Numbered from the stretch's first letter, positions 9,026 through 15,869 are shown. The stretch: DNA of 64,000 bases from Mucilaginibacter pedocola (GCF_002013915.1 NZ_MBTF01000012.1:372001-436000), one strand, 5' to 3'. A program made the numbers and translations. The notes: generated by a model from the letters alone, not told the origin.

Positions 9026-9120
9026 TGTCATCCTGAGCGAGAGCGAAGGATCTATTAGCCACAAAGCTATAACCGTTATGCAAATCGGCGAATAGATGCT
9101 TCGTCCCCTCAAGTATGACA
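9026..9120 (+). mobile_element. 95-bp element with TGTCATCCTGAG ends, copy 2
   Basis: Direct repeat of the element at 8891-8983 with a few substitutions and indels; the right end is CTCAAGTATGACA. The two copies are separated by a short GAGGTTA-type tract. A half copy of this family is inserted in the coding sequence at 57343-57370. Confidence 0.75.
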
Positions 9121-9158
9121 ATGTTTCGATCTTCCAACTGGCGGGTTTCTTAAACACA

Positions 9159-9192
9159 AAAAAGGAGAAGCAATTTCTTACTTCTCCTTTGT
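9159..9192 (-). terminator. Terminator of the sigma/protease operon
   Basis: AAAGGAGAAG (9161-9170) pairs perfectly with CTTCTCCTTT (9181-9190). On the minus strand a T-run follows. It may also stop reading from nuoD. Confidence 0.75.
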
Positions 9193-9216
9193 ATATAGTA
9201 GATTTTTGGAGTGCTC

Positions 9217-10323
9217 TTACTGGTTGTAAACCTTTACAATGAATACGTAATTCTTCAGCTTTTTAACCTGGTCTTTGCGGCTCAGACCTGCTAAGGTACC
9301 TTTAGCGTTAAGCGTTATATCTTTGGTCTTCAACGAATCGGCAGGGATATCTTTGATCGCTTTTAAGATAAATGCCGACTTTTTAGCAAATGCAACACCC
9401 TGTGTTTGGGTTTGCCTGCCGCTGATGATACCTATAACGTTACCTTTCGAATCGAACAGCGGACCACCGCTATTACCCGGGTTAACCGGAACCGATACCA
9501 TATATTCGGCAGTATCGCCATGGAAACCGGCATCTGATGTAAGTGCGCCTTCACCAAAAACGGCCGCATCTGTAGGATAACCCAGCGTGTAAACATCTTC
9601 AGCTAAATCACTCTTACCTTTCTTGAAACCGTAAGGAACGGCGCCAAGGTTTTTGAATGCAGGGTCATTTATTTGCAGCACAGCCATATCGTGCTCGGCA
9701 TCAGTAGCAATAATTTTAGTGTGGAACGATTCGCCGTCAGCATTTTGCACATAAACCGAATCGGCACCATTTACCACGTGGAAGTTGGTTAAGATGTACC
9801 CGTTAGATGAAAGGGCAAAACCGGTACCACGGTATTTGGCAATTATTGTAGGACCTGCTTTAGGCTGCTTTGGAAATAACCGGTTGCCACCGTTTTTCAA
9901 AATTTGCTGGTCGCTCTTTACCTTATCAACTTCTCTCTTCAATTGTTCTACGCGCGGGTCTTTATTAGTTAAATTCCCGGTAAAGAACAGCGTTAACAAC
10001 ATCGCAAAAATAGCTATAGAAGCTGCTACCGATATTTTAGAGTGATGCTGGCGCCACAGGCGGACAATCAGGGATGGGTGCGCCATCAGGTCTTCGGCCA
10101 TGGTGTGCACATCTATCTCATCATGGATGGCGTTCAGCCTCAACTCCATGTTATGCCTCTCATTAAACTGCTTCAGCAAACCCGTAAAGTGCCTGTGCTC
10201 TTCCAGTTTTGCCTCTACATTGGCATCCTTAGTACGTAATGCTTCAAACTCTCCACGTTCCTCGGGGTTCATTTCCCCGGCCAGGTAACGTTCGATCATC
10301 TCTAACAGCTGATCATTTTTCAT
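9217..10323 (-). CDS. Membrane-anchored HtrA-like serine protease with an anti-sigma-like N-terminus
   Basis: 368 residues. Residues 1-90 are charged, helical and probably cytoplasmic (MIERYLAGEMNPEERGEFEA resembles the start of Bacteroidota anti-sigma factors). One transmembrane segment spans 96-116, a coiled-coil-like linker runs to ~145, and a trypsin-fold domain fills 155-330 with the full triad: His182 (TNFHVV), Asp212 (HDMAVL), Ser285 (NPGNSGGP). The residue six before Ser285 is Pro, not Asp, so trypsin-like Lys/Arg preference is unlikely; HtrA-type specificity is more probable. There is no PDZ domain. It starts 15 bases after the sigma-factor gene. Inferred role: an anti-sigma anchor that senses or cuts something in the periplasm. 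Confidence 0.85.
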   Translation of the reverse strand: MKNDQLLEMIERYLAGEMNPEERGEFEALRTKDANVEAKLEEHRHFTGLLKQFNERHNMELRLNAIHDEIDVHTMAEDLMAHPSLIVRLWRQHHSKISVAASIAIFAMLLTLFFTGNLTNKDPRVEQLKREVDKVKSDQQILKNGGNRLFPKQPKAGPTIIAKYRGTGFALSSNGYILTNFHVVNGADSVYVQNADGESFHTKIIATDAEHDMAVLQINDPAFKNLGAVPYGFKKGKSDLAEDVYTLGYPTDAAVFGEGALTSDAGFHGDTAEYMVSVPVNPGNSGGPLFDSKGNVIGIISGRQTQTQGVAFAKKSAFILKAIKDIPADSLKTKDITLNAKGTLAGLSRKDQVKKLKNYVFIVKVYNQ

Positions 10324-10338
10324 GGTGCGCCCCTCTTT

Positions 10339-10908
10339 CTATTGCTGCTGAAAAAACAATTTTTTTAGCCTTTGCAGGCATTTGTATTTCTGCGTTTTCG
10401 CGTTATCCGCGTTAGTATATCCAAACCGCTCGCAAATATCCTGCATCGATTTGTTGTGCATGTAAAAATCTTCCATAATGGTTTTACAGGGTTCGCCAAG
10501 CAGTTTTAGCGCCTCGCCCATTTTGTTAAGCTGAAGGTCGCGTTCCTGGTGGCGTTCTACGTCTTCTTCTACCGGCAGGTAATCCTCAAAATCCTTTATA
10601 TCGCCGCCGTAGCGGTCCATCTGTTTCAACCGCTTTAGCCAAAGCCTGCGGCATACCGAATAAATAAAGGTTTTGAGCTTGCTGCTCAGTTCAAAATCGC
10701 CCCGTTTTACCTTGTTATAAAGAACTATTATCGCTTCCTGGTAAATATCCTTCGCCTCATCCTCGTTGCCATTGTTATTTATTACCAACTGCAATATCAT
10801 GGGGAAGTAAGCCAGGTAAAGCTTTTTAAGAACAACATCGGAATTATTAAGTATACCCAGTATTACTTCACTATCCGACGGTATTTCCACATTGTAATGA
10901 TTATTCAC
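10339..10908 (-). CDS. Sigma-70 family (ECF-type) RNA polymerase sigma factor
   Basis: 189 residues with sigma region 2 around 25-95 (DEAKDIYQEAIIVLYNKV, then KLKTFIYSVCRRLWLKRLK) and region 4 around 128-185 (EALKLLGEPCKTIMEDFYMH, then an HTH with MQDICERFGYTNADNAKTQK). The first available start is GTG at 10908, which lies only three bases after a TATTAA box; either the message is leaderless or translation starts at the in-frame GTG of codon 7 (10890). The gene heads an operon with the membrane protease. Its upstream region carries the same GGGTTAC/TATTAA signature as the divergent small secreted-protein genes, suggesting autoregulation. Confidence 0.9.
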   Translation of the reverse strand: MNNHYNVEIPSDSEVILGILNNSDVVLKKLYLAYFPMILQLVINNNGNEDEAKDIYQEAIIVLYNKVKRGDFELSSKLKTFIYSVCRRLWLKRLKQMDRYGGDIKDFEDYLPVEEDVERHQERDLQLNKMGEALKLLGEPCKTIMEDFYMHNKSMQDICERFGYTNADNAKTQKYKCLQRLKKLFFQQQ

Positions 10909-10911
10909 TCC

Positions 10912-10940
10912 TTAATACGCTTTATATTAAATTGTAACCC
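10912..10940 (-). promoter_or_regulatory. Putative regulon promoter of the sigma-factor gene
   Basis: On the minus strand GGGTTAC (10940-10934) and TATTAA (10917-10912) have their first bases 23 apart, exactly the spacing before three of the four small secreted-protein genes. The call rests on this shared arrangement; no transcript data are available. Confidence 0.6.
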
Positions 10941-11130
10941 AATATTGTAAACTATTTTTTTGAGGGTCGAAAATAGCCTTGCCCGGCACCGGCAATAATG
11001 CAGTATCGCGCCGCCTCAACCTGCAATATCGGTTTTTTTAGGCAAAGGGGCGGCAGTAGTTTTCAGAAAAACCCTTGCACCCGCGCTATACACCTTACCT
11101 CCAAACACTTTCTTTTCTCCAAACTTCAGC

Positions 11131-11165
11131 ATTCGATATTGGGCATTCGATGTTCGATATTCTTT
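11131..11165. repeat. Seven-base-period tract (ATTCGAT words)
   Basis: Five consecutive 7-base words; three of them are ATTCGAT, GTTCGAT or a close variant. It lies just upstream of the first small secreted-protein promoter. Confidence 0.6.
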
Positions 11166-11168
11166 GTA

Positions 11169-11198
11169 GGGTTACCTTTTTCATGTTCGCGATATCAA
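11169..11198 (+). promoter_or_regulatory. Putative regulon promoter of small secreted protein 1
   Basis: GGGTTACCTTTTT at 11169-11181, with a weaker downstream box TATCAA at 11193-11198 (one base further than in the other copies). It lies 18 bases before the ATG. An ATGTTCG/CGAACAT inverted repeat also surrounds this region. Confidence 0.5.
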
Positions 11199-11216
11199 TA
11201 GAAAAACAAAACGAAC

Positions 11217-11402
11217 ATGAAAAATTTAATTAAACTTAGCCTGGTGGCATTTACAGTTTCGGCCACCATTATTGCTTGCGACCCGGCAAAACCCGCTGAA
11301 AGCTCTGAAGCCGATACACTGAAAACGGTGCCCGACACTACTAAGGCCGATACAATAATTACCAAAGCCGATACACTAAAAAGCGATACCGTTAAAAAAT
11401 AA
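11217..11402 (+). CDS. Small secreted Thr/Asp/Lys-rich protein 1 (probable lipoprotein)
   Basis: 61 residues: a signal sequence ending TIIACD (candidate acylated Cys) followed by a low-complexity tail of Asp-Thr-Lys words (KADTIITKADTLKSDTVKK). It is the most divergent of four tandem paralogues (others at 11544, 11845, 12187). All have the pattern MKN-x-hydrophobic-AC, then a DT/K-rich tail, and each has its own GGGTTAC promoter motif. No catalytic fold is visible; the tail is probably disordered and periplasmic. Function unknown. Confidence 0.75.
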   Translation: MKNLIKLSLVAFTVSATIIACDPAKPAESSEADTLKTVPDTTKADTIITKADTLKSDTVKK

Positions 11403-11484
11403 AATCAAGCTAAAAGACCGACCTATTTAATTCAGAAATTAAAAAGAGTAAAAATCAGGTGTCATAATAAATTTCTAATTAAAT

Positions 11485-11513
11485 GGGTTACCTTTTCCGA
11501 TAACATGTATTAA
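11485..11513 (+). promoter_or_regulatory. Putative regulon promoter of small secreted protein 2
   Basis: GGGTTACCTTTT at 11485-11496 and TATTAA at 11508-11513; first bases 23 apart; 30 bases before the ATG. Confidence 0.6.
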
Positions 11514-11543
11514 AGTTAAACACTAACAATAAAAACAAAAACC

Positions 11544-11747
11544 ATGAAAAATTCATTCAAATTAGCTCTTGTAACTTTAGCTATTGCTGTTTCTGCTGCT
11601 GCCTGCGGTGGCGATGCCAAAAAAACCGACGGTGATACTACAACTACTGTAGTTGACTCTACCATTAACAAAACTACCGTGGTTGACACCGTAAAAAAAG
11701 ACACTGTTGTAGTTGATACAGTGAAAAAAGACACAGTTAAAAAATAA
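11544..11747 (+). CDS. Small secreted Thr/Asp/Lys-rich protein 2 (probable lipoprotein)
   Basis: 67 residues. The leader MKNSFKLALVTLAIAVSAAAC is almost identical to those of proteins 3 and 4, while the tail differs: VVDTVKKDT words repeated about three times and ending KK. The cysteine after the hydrophobic core suggests lipidation, although the preceding SAAA is a weak lipobox, so ordinary signal-peptidase cleavage is possible. Conserved leader with drifting repeat tail points to recent tandem duplication and repeat expansion or contraction. Confidence 0.75.
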   Translation: MKNSFKLALVTLAIAVSAAACGGDAKKTDGDTTTTVVDSTINKTTVVDTVKKDTVVVDTVKKDTVKK

Positions 11748-11759
11748 TTTATTTTTTTC

Positions 11760-11788
11760 GGGTTACCTTTTTGGAGTTGGGGTATTAA
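11760..11788 (+). promoter_or_regulatory. Putative regulon promoter of small secreted protein 3
   Basis: GGGTTACCTTTTT at 11760-11772 and TATTAA at 11783-11788; first bases 23 apart; 56 bases before the ATG. It starts only 13 bases after the previous stop codon, so each gene appears to be its own transcription unit. Confidence 0.6.
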
Positions 11789-11844
11789 CAACCGAAAACA
11801 AGAATTAATAAACACTTTTATATAACTCCCAAAATCACACAAAA

Positions 11845-12042
11845 ATGAAAAATTCATTCAAAGTTGCTTTCTTAGCTTTAGCTATCGCTGTTTCTGCTGT
11901 TGCTTGCAAAGGCAAATCTGCTACTGAAGGTACTGACACTACTAAAACTGACACTACTGTAGTTGACACTACTAAAAAAGACACTACTGTTGTTGACACT
12001 GTGAAAAAAGATACTACTGTTGTTGACACAACTAAAAAATAA
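11845..12042 (+). CDS. Small secreted Thr/Asp/Lys-rich protein 3 (probable lipoprotein)
   Basis: 65 residues. The leader MKNSFKVAFLALAIAVSAVAC is shared nearly base for base with protein 4. The mature part starts KGKSATEG and then runs through repeats of DTTKKDTTVV. No aromatic residues occur after the leader, so the tail is very likely unstructured. Lys-Lys pairs recur about every ten residues. Function unknown; regulation is inferred from the shared upstream motif. Confidence 0.75.
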   Translation: MKNSFKVAFLALAIAVSAVACKGKSATEGTDTTKTDTTVVDTTKKDTTVVDTVKKDTTVVDTTKK

Positions 12043-12045
12043 TTT

Positions 12046-12062
12046 TAGCCCTTTAAGGGCAT
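12046..12062 (+). terminator. Short palindromic hairpin after small secreted protein 3
   Basis: GCCCTTTAAGGGC (12048-12060) is a near-perfect palindrome just after the stop, followed by an A/T-rich stretch. It is a weak terminator candidate. Confidence 0.4.
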
Positions 12063-12119
12063 AAAAATTATTAGTATTTAAAGAAAAAGGTAATCCTTTT
12101 AATTTTTTCGAAAATTATT

Positions 12120-12148
12120 GGGTTACCTTTTTCTGTTTGTGGTATTAA
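12120..12148 (+). promoter_or_regulatory. Putative regulon promoter of small secreted protein 4
   Basis: GGGTTACCTTTTT at 12120-12132 and TATTAA at 12143-12148; first bases 23 apart; 38 bases before the ATG. Confidence 0.6.
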
Positions 12149-12186
12149 TAGGTGAAAACTATTAAATCACTTAAAAAAACACAAAA

Positions 12187-12387
12187 ATGAAAAACTCATT
12201 CAAAGTTGCTTTCTTAGCTTTAGCTATCGCTGTTTCTGCTGCTGCTTGCAAAGGTAAATCTGCTGAAGGTTCTGGTGACACTACCAAAATGGACACTACT
12301 GCAGTTGACACCTCTAAAATGGATACCACTAAAATGGATACCACTAAAATGGACACTACTGCTGCTGACACTACTAAAAAAATGTAA
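12187..12387 (+). CDS. Small secreted Thr/Asp/Lys/Met-rich protein 4 (probable lipoprotein)
   Basis: 66 residues. The leader MKNSFKVAFLALAIAVSAAAC is the same as in protein 3. The tail repeats KMDTT four times, giving regularly spaced methionines where protein 3 has Val or Lys. Regular methionines could act as oxidation or metal (Cu/Ag) ligands, but that is only a suggestion. A strong terminator follows, ending the four-gene array. Confidence 0.75.
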   Translation: MKNSFKVAFLALAIAVSAAACKGKSAEGSGDTTKMDTTAVDTSKMDTTKMDTTKMDTTAADTTKKM

Positions 12388-12403
12388 TTCATTTTTTCAA
12401 AAG

Positions 12404-12442
12404 CAAAAAAAGCTCTTTGGTTTACTCCAAAGAGCTTTTTTG
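12404..12442 (+). terminator. Strong intrinsic terminator ending the small secreted-protein array
   Basis: AAAGCTCTTTGG pairs perfectly with CCAAAGAGCTTT around a 6-base loop and is followed by T residues. Confidence 0.85.
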
Positions 12443-12507
12443 TTGCCCCGATTTTTCTTAAAAAACATTTTCATTAAGGTTTGTTTATTGCTGAAAGCCC
12501 GTTTAAA

Positions 12508-12942
12508 ATGAAATACAGCGAATGGAATAAACTTACCGACGAAGAAAAGAAGAACACTCATTGGCGTAAACATCCGCATGTAAGGGTGGGCACCATTTTT
12601 ACTGTATTGTTTGCCATTGTTTTTGGCGTGGCGCTGCTGCGGATATTTAAGAATAAACGCGTACATGTAAACCGGCAGCCTAACGCCGCCGAAGCGTTTA
12701 ACACAGCTAAGAGCATTGTGAAAAATAAATTTCCCCGGCAGGTAACCTTCCCTACCAATAAATTCGATGCGCAGATAGATACCGCCAAAAACCTGTACAG
12801 CATTTCATCAACGCTAAACGCGCAGGATAGTACAGGCCAATTTGTAAAAAAAGCCTGGCAGGTAAACCTTTCTTACACCGGTGGCGATTGGGCAGATACT
12901 TTGAGCTGGCATGTAAATAGCCTAACGTTACAAGGTAAATAA
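12508..12942 (+). CDS. Single-pass membrane protein of unknown function
   Basis: 144 residues from the ATG at 12508; the frame extends upstream to a TTG at 12481, which I do not favour. A basic cytoplasmic N-terminus (KYSEWNKLTDEEKKNTHWRKHPHVRVG) precedes one membrane helix (TIFTVLFAIVFGVALLRIF) and an extracytoplasmic domain of ~95 residues with alternating strands (FVKKAWQVNLSYTGGDW). It follows the small secreted-protein array but lies behind its terminator and lacks the regulon motif. Family not recognised. Confidence 0.65.
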   Translation: MKYSEWNKLTDEEKKNTHWRKHPHVRVGTIFTVLFAIVFGVALLRIFKNKRVHVNRQPNAAEAFNTAKSIVKNKFPRQVTFPTNKFDAQIDTAKNLYSISSTLNAQDSTGQFVKKAWQVNLSYTGGDWADTLSWHVNSLTLQGK

Positions 12943-12943
12943 A

Positions 12944-12975
12944 AAAGCACCTGCCGCAATACCGGCAGATGCTCT
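12944..12975. terminator. Hairpin between convergent genes
   Basis: AGCACCTGCCG faces CGGCAGATGCT around CAATAC with one mismatch, in the gap between the convergent genes ending at 12942 and 13004. It could serve both. Confidence 0.5.
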
Positions 12976-13003
12976 TCCATACAAATATTCAACTAACAAG
13001 TTC

Positions 13004-13462
13004 TTAATGTAGTACACCGTCGCGCAGGGCCTTTACGGTATCGTGCGCAGCTTGCAGATCGGTGTATTGGTTGTTAAGCATCTGGCGGATGTAGGCCGGT
13101 AACGATTCTTCGTCCAACGCAGTTTTATAGGCCTTTTTAATGGCATCTTCGCCAAACTCACACTCCTCTAAAATACTGTGCGTGCTGTGGCCGGTAAAGG
13201 CAGCCTTTAGATCGAGCCAGGTGCGGTGTAATTTACCACTGGTTGATGTACCCGTTTCAATATCGTGCCCCAAGGCTGCTACCTCTGTAGCCAGCTCCAT
13301 TTTAAAGCGATGGCTTTCGGCTATCAGGTTGGTAAAAGTGTATTTCAGCTCGCTGTCGGCTTCTTTTAAATCAACTGTAGCACGCTCAAACCCCGCAATG
13401 CGGTCGTTATTAATCAGGATCAAATCGTTTAATGTTTCTATGGTTGCTTGTGTATTTTCCAT
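13004..13462 (-). CDS. PA2169-type four-helix-bundle protein (DUF2383)
   Basis: 152 residues, all helical, no signal. The start (TIETLNDLILINNDRIAGFERA) and the body fit the DUF2383/PA2169 family, a ferritin-like bundle of unknown function often found near general-stress genes. Upstream on the same strand is the stress-type small lipoprotein at 13568-13738, a pairing that fits a stress or envelope context; this is inference. Confidence 0.8.
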   Translation of the reverse strand: MENTQATIETLNDLILINNDRIAGFERATVDLKEADSELKYTFTNLIAESHRFKMELATEVAALGHDIETGTSTSGKLHRTWLDLKAAFTGHSTHSILEECEFGEDAIKKAYKTALDEESLPAYIRQMLNNQYTDLQAAHDTVKALRDGVLH

Positions 13463-13499
13463 GGTTGTCGCCTCCTTTTATAGAAAAAACCGCATAAAA

Positions 13500-13531
13500 A
13501 AAATATTGTTTCGGTTAAAAAACAATATTTT
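13500..13531 (-). terminator. A/T-rich hairpin after the small lipoprotein gene
   Basis: AAAATATTGTT and AACAATATTTT form a perfect 11-bp inverted repeat with a 10-base loop. On the minus strand a T-run follows, so it probably ends the gene at 13568-13738. Confidence 0.6.
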
Positions 13532-13567
13532 CAAATTAAACCCCAAAGGGTAAAAGCTTATAGTAAT

Positions 13568-13738
13568 TTATTTCCTGAACGATGAAACCGCCCACAAAAT
13601 AAGCCCGATAACAATAACAACCACTATGATGCCTACTGCAAACCCGGCTTTAAAAATGCCCTCAATAGCGGAGCAGCTGCTAAGCGATAATGTTAAAAAT
13701 GATAGTAATGCGAGGAGTAAAAAGTTAGTCTTTTTCAT
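13568..13738 (-). CDS. Small lipoprotein with one membrane helix
   Basis: 56 residues from the internal ATG at 13738. The signal ends with the good lipobox LSLSSC (Cys22), followed by SAIEGIFKAGFAVGIIVV and a long hydrophobic helix, then a basic end (SSFRK). I recall similar short Bacteroidota proteins being named phosphatidate cytidylyltransferase in error; the product is far too short for that enzyme. A lipid anchor plus a transmembrane-like helix in a 35-residue mature peptide is unusual. Confidence 0.75.
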   Translation of the reverse strand: MKKTNFLLLALLSFLTLSLSSCSAIEGIFKAGFAVGIIVVVIVIGLILWAVSSFRK

Positions 13739-13812
13739 GGCAGATGATTGATAGATTTTAGTGAAAAACCTAATGCAATAATCGCACCTAAATAGTACCA
13801 AGCTCAAAAAGC

Positions 13813-13929
13813 TTAGTTTTCTTCAATATTCCTGGGGCTGGCAGGTAAAAACCGTACAGCAATTAATACAATAAACAAACTCATCATAAACAGCGGAACA
13901 ACTGTTTCGACTACTGATAGTAAATCCAT
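13813..13929 (-). CDS. Possible 38-residue membrane miniprotein
   Basis: Short ORF: starts MDLLSVVETVVPLFMMSLFI, has one hydrophobic helix, then a turn and a charged end (PRNIEEN). It lies upstream of the small lipoprotein on the same strand. Support is only the ATG, the helix-like hydrophobicity and a small hairpin (AAGCT/AGCTT, 13800-13814) just after the stop. No homologue was recognised. Confidence 0.35.
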   Translation of the reverse strand: MDLLSVVETVVPLFMMSLFIVLIAVRFLPASPRNIEEN

Positions 13930-14203
13930 AACAAGAAATTTAGCAGTGCAGGGCACCGTTTATAATTAACTCAGGTTGGTTGTTCCCCAGCTCAAAAAAG
14001 CTGTTTTTCAGATAGGTTTTACTAATGTAAAAATTGGTTTCGATAAATAAAACTGTTCTATGAAAAAAATATGAAATATTTCGTTAAATGTAATTTCTAA
14101 GAAAATTACAAACCTTCTAATTAATGTAAATTAAACATTTAATAAATGTAACCGCATAATTACCGCCGCAAGCCATACAAAAGGCTAACTTAGCCGCCAT
14201 ACT

Positions 14204-15682
14204 ATGGATACTCTATTCTCGTTAAACAGCATCTCGGTAAAATTAAGCGGCAACACCGTAATCAACAATCTCAGCTTCTCGGCAGCTAACGGCCAGCATT
14301 GGGCATTAACCGGGCCAAGTGGCTCGGGAAAGAGCGTGTTGTTACAGGTTATTGCAGGCAACCAAAGTATTAGCAGCGGCAAAATAGATCATTACTTTTT
14401 AGATGAGAAGGGCTTGCCCGCAACCGATTTCCACCCCTATATTGCTTTTGCGGGGTCGAAGCATCATTTTAAGAACTTATCAAACACAGCCAATTTTTAT
14501 TACCAGCAACGCTATAACTCGTCCGATTCGGAAGATGCTTTAACGGCCGAGCAATACCTGCGCACCATAAAAACCAACACCCACTCCCCCATCCGCTGGG
14601 AACTGGAGAAAACTATAGAGGCACTTAACCTGCAGCACCTGCGCGATAAGCAGGTGATAAAACTATCGAACGGCGAAACCAAACGCCTGATGATAGCCGC
14701 CGCGCTGCTTAAAAACCCAACGCTATTGTTGTTAGATAACCCTTTGACAGGTTTAGATGTAAACACCCGTGCATACTTCAACCAGCTTATTACGCAAATA
14801 AGTGCATCGGGCATAACACTGATAATGGCGACCTCGGCACACGAGATACCCGATGTTATCCATAACGTAGCTGTATTGGATAACGGTGCCATCAGCCAAA
14901 CGCTAAACAAAAAAAAGTTTTTGGAAAACCTTGCCTCGCACCCCGAAAAACCACAAGTGGATGCCGAAGCCCTAAAAAGCCTTGTGGGCACATCGCAACA
15001 CAACTTCCAAAAAATTGTAGCCATGAATGATGTGGTGATCCGCTATGGCGAAAAAACCATCCTCAACCACGTTAACTGGAACATAAACCCCGGTGAGCAT
15101 TGGGCATTACTGGGCGCAAACGGCGCGGGTAAATCAACCCTGCTGAGCCTCATTAACGGCGATAACCCGCAGGCCTACGCTAATGATATTGTATTGTTCG
15201 ACCGTAAACGTGGCAGCGGCGAGAGCATATGGGATATTAAAAACAAAATAGGTTTTGTATCGCCCGAGTTGTACCAATACTTCCCGGCAGATAACTCCTG
15301 CCTGCAGGTGATCGAATCGGGCTATTACGATACCCTGGGGCTTTTCCGCCAAAGCATACCGGCGAGAGCGGGTCTTGCCCTGCAATGGATGAAGGCGTTG
15401 GAGATAGATAAATATGCACGCGTACTGTTAAAAAACGTCCCCGCCAGCGCGCAACGACTTTGTTTATTAGCCCGTGCGCTCATCAAAAACCCCGCGCTAT
15501 TGATATTTGATGAACCTTGCCAAGGCCTCGATAGCCATCAACAAGCGCATTTTAAGGCCGTGGTTGATACCATTTGCAGTATAAGCAATGTAACGCTCAT
15601 ATATGTTACCCACTACCAACACGAGATACCCAATAGCGTGGATAAGGTTTTAAAGTTGGATAAGGGGGAAGTGGTAGTCTGA
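14204..15682 (+). CDS. ABC protein with two fused ATPase domains (ModF/PhrA type)
   Basis: 492 residues with two nucleotide-binding domains and no membrane segments. Domain 1 has Walker A GPSGSGKS at 37-44, signature LSNGETKR and Walker B LLLLDNP. Domain 2 has Walker A GANGAGKS at 304-311 and Walker B LLIFDEP, but its signature is degenerate (VPASAQR). The order and length fit E. coli ModF (PhrA), a duplicated ATPase of uncertain role next to molybdate uptake genes. No permease or molybdate gene lies nearby. The ~270 bases upstream are AT-rich with no recognised signal. Confidence 0.85.
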   Translation: MDTLFSLNSISVKLSGNTVINNLSFSAANGQHWALTGPSGSGKSVLLQVIAGNQSISSGKIDHYFLDEKGLPATDFHPYIAFAGSKHHFKNLSNTANFYYQQRYNSSDSEDALTAEQYLRTIKTNTHSPIRWELEKTIEALNLQHLRDKQVIKLSNGETKRLMIAAALLKNPTLLLLDNPLTGLDVNTRAYFNQLITQISASGITLIMATSAHEIPDVIHNVAVLDNGAISQTLNKKKFLENLASHPEKPQVDAEALKSLVGTSQHNFQKIVAMNDVVIRYGEKTILNHVNWNINPGEHWALLGANGAGKSTLLSLINGDNPQAYANDIVLFDRKRGSGESIWDIKNKIGFVSPELYQYFPADNSCLQVIESGYYDTLGLFRQSIPARAGLALQWMKALEIDKYARVLLKNVPASAQRLCLLARALIKNPALLIFDEPCQGLDSHQQAHFKAVVDTICSISNVTLIYVTHYQHEIPNSVDKVLKLDKGEVVV

Positions 15683-15707
15683 ATCAGAATTAAAGATCAG
15701 CCCCTCA

Positions 15708-15818
15708 CGTCATGCTGAATTAATTTCAGCACCCCACATGGCAGGTATTGGCGATGCAAAGCGGCTATACATATTGGTGACTTATATGATGGGGTGTTGA
15801 AATAAATTCAACATGACG
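15708..15818. mobile_element. 111-bp MITE-like element with 29-bp imperfect terminal inverted repeats
   Basis: The left arm starts CGTCATGCTGAAT (15708-15736) and the right arm ends ATTCAACATGACG (15790-15818); the arms match over 29 bases with a few mismatches. The centre is non-coding. GTCATnCTGA links it to the TGTCATCCTGAG family at 8891 and 9026. Confidence 0.75.
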
Positions 15819-15869
15819 TTGACAAACTTCAACAGCGAGGCATTATTAATATATTGCTATCCTGTTAAA

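Noticed and set aside
9217..10323. Trypsin-like Lys/Arg specificity matching the Lys-rich tails of the neighbouring small proteins
   Set aside because: The position six before the catalytic Ser is Pro rather than Asp, so cleavage after Lys is not supported by the sequence.
13568..13738. Phosphatidate cytidylyltransferase
   Set aside because: Only 56 residues, no enzyme motif; such a name would be a carried-over misannotation.
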